Source: Dyadobacter sp. Leaf189 (GTDB taxonomy: Bacteria > Bacteroidota > Bacteroidia > Cytophagales > Spirosomataceae). From it: a DNA stretch of 64,000 nt. Shown piece by piece: positions 43,547 to 51,758 of the stretch; positions within the stretch are counted from its first letter, which is position 1, and every line of letters begins with the position of its first letter. The stretch is from contig NZ_LMPS01000007.1 of NCBI RefSeq assembly GCF_001424405.1, forward strand, positions 124,268 through 188,267, in the 5' to 3' direction. The notes beneath the pieces are model-generated. The model searched no databases. It saw nothing but the letters and a program-made list of their open reading frames with translations, and was not told where the DNA came from. The translations under genes were made by a program, and so were the position numbers.

Positions 43547-44713
43547 ATGAAAATCCTGTTTATGGTGCAGGGCGAGGGTAGGGGCCACCTTACCCAGGCT
43601 ATTTCGCTTGGACAAATCCTGCGATCGGCCGGTCACGAAGTCGTGGGTGCGCTGGTAGGAACTTCGCCGGGCCGGCAGATACCTGCCTTTTTCAACGAGT
43701 CCATTCATGCTCCGGTGTTTCATTTTGATGCACCTAATATCATTTACAAAGCACAGGGCGGGGGAATGAACCTGCGGCGGACTTTGTGTACCCATTTAGC
43801 CAATATCCCAAAATACCTCCGCAGCCTCCAAAGGATACATCGAACTGTGAGACAGATCCGACCAGACCTGATTGTCAGTTTTTATGATACCTATGGCGGC
43901 TTGTACAATCTGATGTACAGATCGGAAATCCCGATGGTTTGCATTGCACATCAGTATTTGCTTCTGCATCCCCGATTCGTTTTTCCTGAACAAAGCAGGG
44001 TAAGTCGGTTTTTGATCAATTTAAACTCAAAATCCACTTCCTGGTTTGCCGGCAAGAGGCTTGCGTTGTCATTCCGTGAAATTCCGTCGCGACCTGATCT
44101 TAAAATCACCGTGGTACCGCCGCTTTTAAGGCGCGAGATCGGCAGGCTTGTGCCTCGGAAAGGCGACTATTTCCTGGTTTACATGACACACCACAGTCTG
44201 AGCCAGCAAATCATCTCTTGGCACCAGCAACATCCCGACGTCAGGCTGCATTGCTTCTGGGACAATCCGAATGTTTCCGAAGAATTTGAGTACGATAAAA
44301 CGCTCACCTTTCACAGGATCAATAGCGAAAAGTACCTGAATATGCTCGCAGGTTGCCTTGCATTGGTTACGACAGCCGGTTTTGAATCTGTTTGTGAGGC
44401 AATGTATCTGGGCAAGCCTGTGATGATGGTACCGGTACCCAATCATTTTGAGCAGGAATGTAATGCATTGGACGGCGTTATTTCAGGTGCGGGCGTAACT
44501 TCCAAATCCTTCGATCTCTCGATATTGCTTGACTACCTGCCTACTCACATTGACCAATCCGTAAAGTTCCGCGCCTGGTATCACAGCGGTAAAGCGATGT
44601 TTTTAAAAGAGATAGAAGCTTTTGCGGGTGGTAGCACTCACACGGCAGATACTGGTGCTTTTCACAATTCAAGGGAAACAAAATCGTCCGAAAGCAAGGC
44701 TCTCGGACGATAA
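43547..44713 (+). CDS. MurG-like glycosyltransferase (GT-B fold)
   Basis: A 388-residue glycosyltransferase of the UDP-GlcNAc/MurG-like family. The N-terminus is LFMVQGEGRGHLTQAISLGQ (glycine-rich loop near the first strand), and the C-terminal nucleotide-sugar site lies in TTAGFESVCEAMYLGKPVMMVPVPNHFEQECNA. Its start is one base after the stop of the phosphoesterase gene, so they are co-transcribed. The pair could make or modify a lipid-linked glycan. A strong terminator follows. Confidence 0.72.
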   Translation: MKILFMVQGEGRGHLTQAISLGQILRSAGHEVVGALVGTSPGRQIPAFFNESIHAPVFHFDAPNIIYKAQGGGMNLRRTLCTHLANIPKYLRSLQRIHRTVRQIRPDLIVSFYDTYGGLYNLMYRSEIPMVCIAHQYLLLHPRFVFPEQSRVSRFLINLNSKSTSWFAGKRLALSFREIPSRPDLKITVVPPLLRREIGRLVPRKGDYFLVYMTHHSLSQQIISWHQQHPDVRLHCFWDNPNVSEEFEYDKTLTFHRINSEKYLNMLAGCLALVTTAGFESVCEAMYLGKPVMMVPVPNHFEQECNALDGVISGAGVTSKSFDLSILLDYLPTHIDQSVKFRAWYHSGKAMFLKEIEAFAGGSTHTADTGAFHNSRETKSSESKALGR

Positions 44714-44722
44714 CGCACCCCG

Positions 44723-44749
44723 AAAATGCCGACATGGCCGGCATTTTTT
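44723..44749 (+). terminator. Terminator after the glycosyltransferase gene
   Basis: Inverted repeat AAAATGCCG / CGGCATTTT (44723-44731 and 44739-44747) ending in a T-run. Confidence 0.8.
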
Positions 44750-44794
44750 ATCTTTGATACTCTAAATGTCTGATAATGAAAGGTTCACTTAATG

Positions 44795-46024
44795 TTATTT
44801 GCTGTCCGGATTCTTAATCCTTCCCATAAACAAGATCGTATTCGATGTATTTTCACTGATGATAATCCCGAATGGCCGATCGCAGATGAATTTCGGCTCT
44901 TCGGGGCCCCAGGAGGTAGTCGACATTCCAATTGATGTTACAGCCGCTGCTTCCGTTCCTTTTTCATCAATCCCCAGGTAGGTATCCTGTTTCACAAAGT
45001 CTACCTTTAGCCCCGTATCCCGGTTTATTTTTCCAAATTCGGCTCCATTTGAAAATGCTCTTTTGATTCCCATTTGCATTAAAGTACCCTTCAGTAAAGC
45101 CGAATATTCGAGCTTAAATCTGGGCAAGCCAACTTTTATATTGCTGGTATTTGTCATGGAAGTAATTGTTTTCCATTCGTCCGCATCAAGTCCTGATAAT
45201 ATCCCGTCAATCGTAGCACTACCTTTTGGAAGCAGAATGGTCATGCTAAACTGCCCATTTCCGTATGGAAGCTTTACTGCACTGTAAGTTGCATCGCCGG
45301 CGGTAGTGAATGCACCCTTTACATTCATCATTTTAACCGTTTTTACAGTACCATCTTCCAATGTGAAGGGAGCGTCTGCTGTTTCTTTAGGTTCAAACTT
45401 TGCTTTCCAGTCACCTTTGAAGTACAGTGCATTCAGCAGGAACATCACGTGATCAGCCTGTATCTGCTCGATTACTTTCTTGATTTTTCCATTGGTTTTA
45501 TCACTTGCCCATTGGTTAATCCTGCCGACAGCAGCAGCGTTAAAGGGTAAACCGGTTATCTCCGCGTGAAATGAATCGCGAAGTACACTCTGGAAATCTG
45601 GTGAGACATTAAATCCGGTTTTATACCAGATTGAATTGGCGAGACCTAATGTAACCTTTGAATCGGCAACCGGAAGATCATTGATCAGGGTCTGATATGC
45701 CTTGTTCAGGTCGGCCATTGACACACCCTGCATTTCAAGTGATTTCTGAATTTCCTGTGCAGTTTCACTTTCAGCGCCATTCAGCAGCATTCCAAGCGCC
45801 ATATGCAAGCTCAATGGTGATACAAAGAAGTTGTCCTCAGGCTGTGTTTTTTGAAGGTTGTGTAAAAAGTTGAAGGCAAACCTGCTTGATCCGTCTGCTA
45901 CTTCGGCAGGAATGATCACGGGATTAACCTCGTTGGAAGGGTTGACATCCTCATCGCTGGTACAACCTACCAAAGCAGAAGCCGCCAGTAAGGATGCAAA
46001 GAGTGACTTGGTTAAGATTTTCAT
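44795..46024 (-). CDS. Serpin family protease inhibitor, lipoprotein
   Basis: A 409-residue serpin with a lipoprotein signal peptide (lipobox LVGC, lipidated Cys at residue 21) that places it in the envelope. The serpin core is complete: VSPLSLHMALGMLLNGA, LLNALYFKGDWKAKF and the C-terminal DRPFGIIISENTSNTILFMGRI. The reactive loop begins near residue 356 with GTEAAAVTSIGMSTTS, a hinge (GTEAAA) typical of inhibitory serpins. Aligned with alpha-1-antitrypsin the loop is one residue longer, and P1 would be Thr or Ser near position 370. It may protect the cell from its own or a competitor's serine or cysteine proteases. Confidence 0.87.
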   Translation of the reverse strand: MKILTKSLFASLLAASALVGCTSDEDVNPSNEVNPVIIPAEVADGSSRFAFNFLHNLQKTQPEDNFFVSPLSLHMALGMLLNGAESETAQEIQKSLEMQGVSMADLNKAYQTLINDLPVADSKVTLGLANSIWYKTGFNVSPDFQSVLRDSFHAEITGLPFNAAAVGRINQWASDKTNGKIKKVIEQIQADHVMFLLNALYFKGDWKAKFEPKETADAPFTLEDGTVKTVKMMNVKGAFTTAGDATYSAVKLPYGNGQFSMTILLPKGSATIDGILSGLDADEWKTITSMTNTSNIKVGLPRFKLEYSALLKGTLMQMGIKRAFSNGAEFGKINRDTGLKVDFVKQDTYLGIDEKGTEAAAVTSIGMSTTSWGPEEPKFICDRPFGIIISENTSNTILFMGRIKNPDSK

Positions 46025-46144
46025 GGCTAATAAATGTTAAGGTAAGCTAAGGAACAGATTCAAGAAGAAAGACTCCCTTTCAATGCATCAACACTTTTCA
46101 GATTCAAAAACCCTAACGAAGGTTGGAAGAGGTTTCGAACAATT

Positions 46145-47632
46145 TTAAAATGAATACCTGACTCCCCAGGACACTCCGTACAGGTAAGGATGTGCGTCCA
46201 GCGTTTGGTTAGATCTGAAACCTGATGAAACAGATCTCTGGTAAGAGCCCGTCAAACTCGCTTTCCACTGGTTGGAAAGGCGGTAATTGAACCTCAAACC
46301 AGTGGTGGCAGCCCAGTTCACACTTCTGTATATTTCGTCGCTGGCTGTGGTGGTGATAATCTCGCCCGAAGCGGCTTCAAGTTCATTGCTCAGGAAGAAA
46401 TTCGCCATCATACCGCCCAGAAGAGAGTAGCTCAGTTTTCTGTCAGGATTGAGCGTAAAACCAGCTTGTACCGGCATTTGCAGGTATTGGTAATTGTTGC
46501 TAACCTTTTTGGCTACATCGATATAGGCAGTTCCATTGTTAAAGTTTTTCTCGGCTGAGAAAGACGGTCTCGGAGAAGCGTCGGCCAATGCATTTTCCAG
46601 TACGTTAGCCGATTGGTTATAAGCATTCAGCAGGTACCCGCCGCCTTCATAAGAAGAGTTTGCCTGCAGGTAGCTAAGACCAAGTTCCACCGACCAGTGT
46701 TTCGAAAACCGCATTCCGCCTTGTGTTTGCAAAGCATAAGAAGCACCTGCCTCACTGGAACCGGAAACCGCTCTCGCACTTGAAAGCGCCTGATAAGAAA
46801 AGGCTTGTGGCGTTTGCTTAACCTGCACGTCGGGATTAAAAGAAGCGGGCATTACTCCGATACCAGCCCAATATTCTTTGTGTTTTTTGGGCTTTATCTC
46901 TTCTTCTGCAATCACATCAGGTTTAAAGAATACATACCTTTTCTGGAAATGCACATCCAGGTCATTATAGGAACGCCCCGCAAGCACTTTCGGCGAAGCC
47001 GCATTTTGGTCTGTATTATTTTGTGTCAAAAGCGGAGCCTCAGGTTCACGGGCAGCTGGCGATACTGCGGCAATGTTTTCCTGCTCCGAGGGCAGAGTGT
47101 GTTTTGAGTAGGTATCCCTTCCGGAAGGCTGTACACCAGACCTTTCCGATTTCGCTAATGCATTGGTGCGGCTATTTTTCCAAGCCGGCGAATTACGTGC
47201 TGCATTTCCAGTGCCCGCAATGGCTGAGTTTTTATCAGAAATATCAGACTGCTTATCCGAAGAATTCTCTTCATTTCCAGCGGCTGCAATTGCCTCATTA
47301 TCTTTAATGTCTGTACCTGAGGTATCAGAGTCAGCTGAATGTAAATCAGGCTTTACAGCTGATTTCGTGATAGCGAGATCATTTCCATGATGCGCATTCC
47401 TGAAATTGGAATACCACATTCCTGCACCTACGACCAGCAAAGCAGCAACCGATGCGGCAGCAAGCCACAACTTTTTTGACTGCCACCAAAGCGGAAGAAC
47501 TGTCCCCTTCTCATTCTCTTCGTCGAGACGCGCTTCTATATTCTCCCAGATTGATTTCGGGGGAGTTTCAGAAGCATCGCTCAGCGCCTTTCGCCACTGT
47601 TCTTCAAAATTGTTTATTCCGGACGGATCCAT
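46145..47632 (-). CDS. Membrane-anchored anti-sigma-like protein with C-terminal beta-barrel-like region
   Basis: A 495-residue protein next to an ECF sigma gene. The N-terminal cytoplasmic part (about 50 residues, FEEQWRKALSDASETPPKSI) is like anti-sigma segments, then one membrane helix (about 54-74, KLWLAAASVAALLVVGAGMWY), a polar Asn/Ser-rich linker (about 75-215) and a C-terminal region of about 280 residues with amphipathic strands ending in GVRYSF, the terminal Phe typical of outer-membrane barrels. I start it at ATG 47630-47632; upstream is only an in-frame TTG. It overlaps the sigma gene by 29 bases. A barrel tied to an inner-membrane helix is topologically odd. Confidence 0.65.
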   Translation of the reverse strand: MDPSGINNFEEQWRKALSDASETPPKSIWENIEARLDEENEKGTVLPLWWQSKKLWLAAASVAALLVVGAGMWYSNFRNAHHGNDLAITKSAVKPDLHSADSDTSGTDIKDNEAIAAAGNEENSSDKQSDISDKNSAIAGTGNAARNSPAWKNSRTNALAKSERSGVQPSGRDTYSKHTLPSEQENIAAVSPAAREPEAPLLTQNNTDQNAASPKVLAGRSYNDLDVHFQKRYVFFKPDVIAEEEIKPKKHKEYWAGIGVMPASFNPDVQVKQTPQAFSYQALSSARAVSGSSEAGASYALQTQGGMRFSKHWSVELGLSYLQANSSYEGGGYLLNAYNQSANVLENALADASPRPSFSAEKNFNNGTAYIDVAKKVSNNYQYLQMPVQAGFTLNPDRKLSYSLLGGMMANFFLSNELEAASGEIITTTASDEIYRSVNWAATTGLRFNYRLSNQWKASLTGSYQRSVSSGFRSNQTLDAHPYLYGVSWGVRYSF

Positions 47633-48173
47633 CGTCAAATCTTGTTTCCTTGTTCAATTTTTGTTGAAGGAGTGTTCTTGCCCTCGCATATTGCGATTTG
47701 GAAGTTCCTTCTGAAATGCCCAGTTTTTGAGCTATTTCATTGTGTTGATAACCTTCAATGGCATAGAGGTTAAAGATCGTCTGGCAACCTGGCGGCAACT
47801 CCCTGATCAGCTCCAGTAATTGCTGCATCTGGAAATTACCCAGTGTAAACTCTCTGTCCGCAATCCCATTGAGATGGTAATCAATGTCATCCAGATCTTT
47901 CAGGTACTTCTGCTGCCTCAGGTGGTTGAGCGCGGTATTTACTACGACCGAGCGTAACCAGTATTCCAATGGACTGTCTGCCCTGAAAGAATCTATATTC
48001 TCATATATTTTTATAAAAGCATCCTGTAAAACATCCTCCGCATCAGCCCGGTTTTTGGTGTACCGAAGGCAAATAGCGAACAACTTTCCCCCAAAAACAT
48101 CGTATAGCTGCTTCTGGGCGGTGCGGTTGCGCTGTTTACAGCCTCTCACCAGTTCCTGTTCGTTAAAGGTCAT
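47604..48173 (-). CDS. ECF RNA polymerase sigma factor
   Basis: A 189-residue extracytoplasmic-function sigma factor. Region 2 has KLFAICLRYTKNRADAEDVL and IYENIDSF, region 4 has LPPGCQTIFNLYAIEGYQHNEIAQKLGISEGTSKSQYARA with the helix-turn-helix. It is the Bacteroidota type that sits with a membrane protein as its regulator, here the overlapping downstream gene. A candidate -7 element lies 55 bases upstream. Confidence 0.93.
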   Translation of the reverse strand: MTFNEQELVRGCKQRNRTAQKQLYDVFGGKLFAICLRYTKNRADAEDVLQDAFIKIYENIDSFRADSPLEYWLRSVVVNTALNHLRQQKYLKDLDDIDYHLNGIADREFTLGNFQMQQLLELIRELPPGCQTIFNLYAIEGYQHNEIAQKLGISEGTSKSQYARARTLLQQKLNKETRFDDGSVRNKQF

Positions 48174-48227
48174 CCGAAGGTTGGGGGTGCTTCGTTCGGT
48201 TTATGATTTAAAATCAGCACCCTTACC

Positions 48228-48235
48228 CAAAGGTA
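48228..48235 (-). promoter_or_regulatory. Candidate -7 element for the sigma factor gene
   Basis: The minus strand reads TACCTTTG, matching TAnnTTTG, but no clear -33 element is seen. The rest of 48174-48453 shows no gene. Confidence 0.35.
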
Positions 48236-48453
48236 GTCGAATACTGCTTCGATTTGGCTGGGTTTGAAATACTGAAAACCGCAATCCGTACATAATACGA
48301 CACAGATCGCGTTTAAATGGTTGGAAAGTACTGGCCGGATTTTCCAGAATATTCGTATGTTGTTTTGAGGAACTAATAACCGGTGCATATCATTTTATAA
48401 ACAGATCACACACAAGAAGAAAGGTATTTGTTGTAAACCTAACTTTATCACCT

Positions 48454-48750
48454 ATGAGCCAATATATGGTTGAAATACAACTTCCGGCGGTGCTTACGGA
48501 GGATTTCACGGCAAAAATACCAGCACAGAAGAAGAAGATCAATGAGCTTATGGAAATGGGACGAATGATGTCCTATGCATTATCTGATGATTACTCCCGG
48601 CTATGGTGCGTCGTAAGGGCGGACAGTGAGTTTGAGGTAATGTCACTTGTATCCGAGTTTCCGCTGATTGACTATATGGATCCGAAAATCACGAAGCTGA
48701 TGTTTAATAATGTTGTTGCTTTGCGACTGCCGATGTTCTCTTTGAATTAA
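48454..48750 (+). CDS. Muconolactone isomerase-like small protein
   Basis: A 98-residue protein with the ferredoxin-like fold pattern of muconolactone delta-isomerase/YciI relatives: starts QYMVEIQLPAVLTEDFTAKI and has SRLWCVVRADSEFEVMSLV and FPLIDYMDPKITKLM. It has no linked aromatic-degradation genes, so the enzyme role is not supported by context; it may bind an unrelated small molecule. Single gene with a downstream terminator shared with the convergent gene. Confidence 0.6.
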   Translation: MSQYMVEIQLPAVLTEDFTAKIPAQKKKINELMEMGRMMSYALSDDYSRLWCVVRADSEFEVMSLVSEFPLIDYMDPKITKLMFNNVVALRLPMFSLN

Positions 48751-48774
48751 CCTGGTAACAATGCTATTGTTGAG

Positions 48775-48804
48775 GGCTTTCCGAAAGGGGAAAGCCTTTT
48801 TTTT
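48775..48804 (+). terminator. Terminator after the isomerase-like gene
   Basis: GGCTTTCC / GGAAAGCC (48775-48782 and 48789-48796) followed by eight T. The T-run touches the stop of the convergent fRMsr gene. Confidence 0.82.
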
Positions 48805-49288
48805 ATAACTTCTTTTCAAGCATGCGCAGGATCTTGCCAAGTCCGTCTGCATCTGCCTCGCTGAAATTATCCAGCTCGTCGCTATCAACATCCAAAACCA
48901 TTGCCACGGTGCCGTTTCGATGAAATACAGGCAATACAATCTCGGATTTTGACGCAGAGCTGCAAGCAATATGTCCTGGAAACTGCTCTACATCGGGGAC
49001 AATGATCGTTTCTTTTCTAGAATAACTGGCTCCGCAAACGCCTTTGTGAAAAGGAATACGGGTGCAGGCAATTGGCCCCTGATAAGGACCGAGTACGAGC
49101 TGTCCTTCTTTCGCAATGTAAAATCCAACCCAGAAAAACCCGAAAGTTTGTTTTAATGCGCCTGCAATGTTCGCGAGGTTGGCAACCAGGTCACTTTCGT
49201 CATCTATAAGTCCGGCAATTTGCGGAATGAGCGCTTCGTAAGCACCGGCGCGGTCGGAATCAGCTGGTATAATCAGTTCTTCTGCCAT
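48803..49288 (-). CDS. msrC: Free methionine-(R)-sulfoxide reductase (GAF domain)
   Basis: A 161-residue GAF-domain enzyme that reduces free methionine-R-sulfoxide with thioredoxin. It has the fRMsr signature: CTRIPFHKGVCGASY and PGHIACSSASKSEIVLPV, with the three cysteines used in catalysis. The N-terminal half includes the GAF start YEALIPQIAGLIDDESDLVANL. Single gene in a housekeeping region. Confidence 0.85.
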   Translation of the reverse strand: MAEELIIPADSDRAGAYEALIPQIAGLIDDESDLVANLANIAGALKQTFGFFWVGFYIAKEGQLVLGPYQGPIACTRIPFHKGVCGASYSRKETIIVPDVEQFPGHIACSSASKSEIVLPVFHRNGTVAMVLDVDSDELDNFSEADADGLGKILRMLEKKL

Positions 49289-49365
49289 TGAATATTGAAT
49301 TATGGAAATTAGCTAACAGAAATTTTCAGATATTGGTTACCGGATTAGACAGTAAACAAAGCTAA

Positions 49366-50199
49366 ATGATTCAAAAACATATTCTTTTAATGGACGGCCC
49401 TGATCATAAAGGGTTGATTTACCAGGTAACACGCATTCTTTTTACACATAATCAGAATATCATACGAAATGACGAATATGTGAGCCCGTCGAGGTACTTC
49501 TTCATGAGGACAGAATTTGAAGGTGAAACGGACGTAAACGAACTTTTAAAAATATTGCAGAGCGAGTTGCCTGCCGGTCTGAACCTAAGGATCAATCCCA
49601 AGAAGAAGAAAGATATCGTTATTTTAGTGACTAAGGAGCATCACTGTCTGGGCGAGCTGCTGATCCGGTATGCATTCGATGAGCTGGATGCAAATATCCT
49701 CGCAGTAGTGAGTAACTACAATAAGTTACAGCCGCTTGTTGGCAAATTTGGCATTCCATTTCACTTTATCTCTCACGAGGATAAAACAAGGGAGGAGCAT
49801 GAAGAAGCAATACTGAGAACTCTCGATGTATACCGGCCGGAGTTTCTCGTTCTTGCCAAGTATATGCGCATTATTACACCCGCATTTGTGGATCACTTCC
49901 CTAATAAAATTATCAATATCCACCATTCTTTTCTTCCTGCATTCGTGGGAGCAAATCCGTACAGGCAGGCTTATGAACGTGGTGTAAAAATCATCGGGGC
50001 GACCGCCCATTTTGTGAATAGCGATCTTGACGAGGGGCCTATTATTGCGCAGGATGTAAAATCAGTGGATCACCGACAAACGGCTGCTGATATGGCTACT
50101 TTGGGGAGGGATACTGAAAAAGCGGTTTTATCGAAGGCGCTGAAACTCGTTTTTAACGACCGCGTTTTCATTCACAACAACCGCACCATTATCCTTTAA
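49366..50199 (+). CDS. purU: Formyltetrahydrofolate deformylase PurU
   Basis: A 277-residue enzyme that releases formate from 10-formyltetrahydrofolate. The N-terminal ACT-like domain starts HILLMDGPDHKGLIYQVTRI, and the formyltransferase core has the site NIHHSFLPAFVGANPYRQAY, with ATAHFVNSDLDEGPII and catalytic Asp near QDVKSVDH. Length and layout match PurU rather than PurN. A terminator follows directly. Confidence 0.92.
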   Translation: MIQKHILLMDGPDHKGLIYQVTRILFTHNQNIIRNDEYVSPSRYFFMRTEFEGETDVNELLKILQSELPAGLNLRINPKKKKDIVILVTKEHHCLGELLIRYAFDELDANILAVVSNYNKLQPLVGKFGIPFHFISHEDKTREEHEEAILRTLDVYRPEFLVLAKYMRIITPAFVDHFPNKIINIHHSFLPAFVGANPYRQAYERGVKIIGATAHFVNSDLDEGPIIAQDVKSVDHRQTAADMATLGRDTEKAVLSKALKLVFNDRVFIHNNRTIIL

Positions 50200-50205
50200 A
50201 CAAGA

Positions 50206-50240
50206 AAAAAGCCCTTAGTCAGAATCACCGAGGGCTTTTT
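50206..50240 (+). terminator. Terminator of purU
   Basis: AAAAAGCCCT / AGGGCTTTTT (50206-50215 and 50231-50240), ending in a T-run. Confidence 0.82.
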
Positions 50241-50339
50241 GCAATCTGATGGATGTTATTGAATATGTAACATTACAAAAATTTCTTTAAAACATCAAAT
50301 TCAGATTCAAGGAGTTAAGCATTTCTAAGCATATTCTAA

Positions 50340-51497
50340 TCAAGCCGGAATAGCAGTTTTTGCTAAATCAACCAGGTCAGCGTCATTTACCTCTTTTTTC
50401 AAATCAGCGACTTCAAGAAAACGCGTATATAGTTCATCCAGGCTTGATTTTTCAAAACTGAAACCCAGGAGCTCAAAACGATGCTTTAATGCATGACGTC
50501 CGCTTCTTGCCGTTAAGACGATGTCCGACTTATCTACTCCCACGTCCTGCGGGCTCATGATTTCGTAAGTCAGGTTATTTTTAAGAAAACCATCCTGGTG
50601 AATTCCCGATGAATGCGCGAATGCATTGCGACCGACAATCGCCTTGTTAGCCTGCACGGGCATACGCATCATTTTTGAAACCAGCTGACTTGTCGGGTAA
50701 ATAAACTGCGTGTTAATGCCAGTTTCCAAGCCGAGCTCATCCTGGTGGACACGCATTGCCATAACAACCTCTTCGAGCGAAGTATTACCGGCGCGCTCGC
50801 CTATTCCATTGATCGTGACTTCTACCTGCCGGGCGCCTGCGGAAATTCCGGCAAGGGAATTGGCAGTGGCAAGACCAAGGTCATTGTGACAATGGATCGA
50901 GATAGTAGCTTTATGAATATTGGAAACGTGTTCAAAGATGTACTTGATTTTGCCGCCGTATTGCTCAGGAAGACAATATCCTGTTGTATCAGGAATGTTG
51001 ACAACGGTCGCGCCTGCTCCAATTACTGCTTCAACGAGCTGCGAGAGGAAAACCAAATCCGCGCGGCCTGCATCTTCGCAGTAAAATTCTACGTCTTCAA
51101 CCTTGGATTTGGCGTATTTCGTAGCTGCTACTGCTCTTTCCAGGATCTTCTCGCGCGTCGTATTGAATTTGTGCTGAATGTGAATGTCCGAAGAGCCGAT
51201 GCCGGTGTGAATGCGTCCGCGTTTTGCATATTGCAATGCATTTGCCGCTGCATCAATGTCACCTTGTACTGCCCGCGACAATGCGCAGATAATCGGTTCG
51301 CGAACTGCTTTTGAAATTTCTACCACAGAGCGAAAGTCGCCAGGGCTTGATACAGGAAATCCGGCCTCAATAATATCTACTCCCAGCTTCTCGAGTTGAC
51401 TCGCTACAACAATCTTTTCTTCGGTGGTCAATTGGCTGCCGGGTACCTGCTCGCCGTCTCTCAAAGTTGTGTCGAAGATCTGAACTCGATTACTCAT
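50340..51497 (-). CDS. leuA: 2-isopropylmalate synthase LeuA (no regulatory domain)
   Basis: First committed enzyme of leucine synthesis, condensing acetyl-CoA with 2-oxoisovalerate. The catalytic TIM barrel shows FDTTLRDGEQVPGSQL, SIHCHNDLGLATANSLAG (metal HxH) and NGIGERAGN. At 385 residues it stops at the subdomain and lacks the C-terminal leucine-sensing LeuA_dimer domain that longer enzymes have. It is the last gene of the locus, after a gap of 261 bases with a hairpin. Confidence 0.9.
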   Translation of the reverse strand: MSNRVQIFDTTLRDGEQVPGSQLTTEEKIVVASQLEKLGVDIIEAGFPVSSPGDFRSVVEISKAVREPIICALSRAVQGDIDAAANALQYAKRGRIHTGIGSSDIHIQHKFNTTREKILERAVAATKYAKSKVEDVEFYCEDAGRADLVFLSQLVEAVIGAGATVVNIPDTTGYCLPEQYGGKIKYIFEHVSNIHKATISIHCHNDLGLATANSLAGISAGARQVEVTINGIGERAGNTSLEEVVMAMRVHQDELGLETGINTQFIYPTSQLVSKMMRMPVQANKAIVGRNAFAHSSGIHQDGFLKNNLTYEIMSPQDVGVDKSDIVLTARSGRHALKHRFELLGFSFEKSSLDELYTRFLEVADLKKEVNDADLVDLAKTAIPA

Positions 51498-51544
51498 TGG
51501 TGGGAATTAAAAATTAATGGATACGAATTTAATAATTTTTAAGC

Positions 51545-51577
51545 AATATAAAACCCCTTCCTAAGCAGGAAAGGGTT
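51545..51577 (-). terminator. Terminator or attenuator between leuB and leuA
   Basis: Imperfect 11-base stem AACCCCTTCCT / AGGAAAGGGTT (51552-51562 and 51567-51577, one mismatch), followed in the minus direction by TTTTATATT. It is 54 bases upstream of leuA and about 180 after leuB. I find only a tiny possible leader ORF and no leucine codon run. Confidence 0.55.
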
Positions 51578-51758
51578 CGAAATGAAATCACAACATAACC
51601 TTTTCCCGTGTCACGGAACTATCTGAATGAGAAGATTTGAATTTCTTTGAAGTGCGTTCATTAGTACCTGGCGAAAATTCGCTGACAACTGGTTTATATT
51701 GCAAAGAAAGCAGAAGTTTTGATTGCAACAAATATTCTTTGGCAAAACTTCGGTTAGT

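Noticed and set aside
48170..48388. 72-codon minus-strand frame upstream of the sigma gene
   Set aside because: No family resemblance, overlaps a likely promoter, and reads into the sigma start.
51498..51758. T-box or leucine leader peptide before leuA
   Set aside because: No T-box motif is seen, and the only short ORF (ending ATG TTG TGA) has a single Leu codon.
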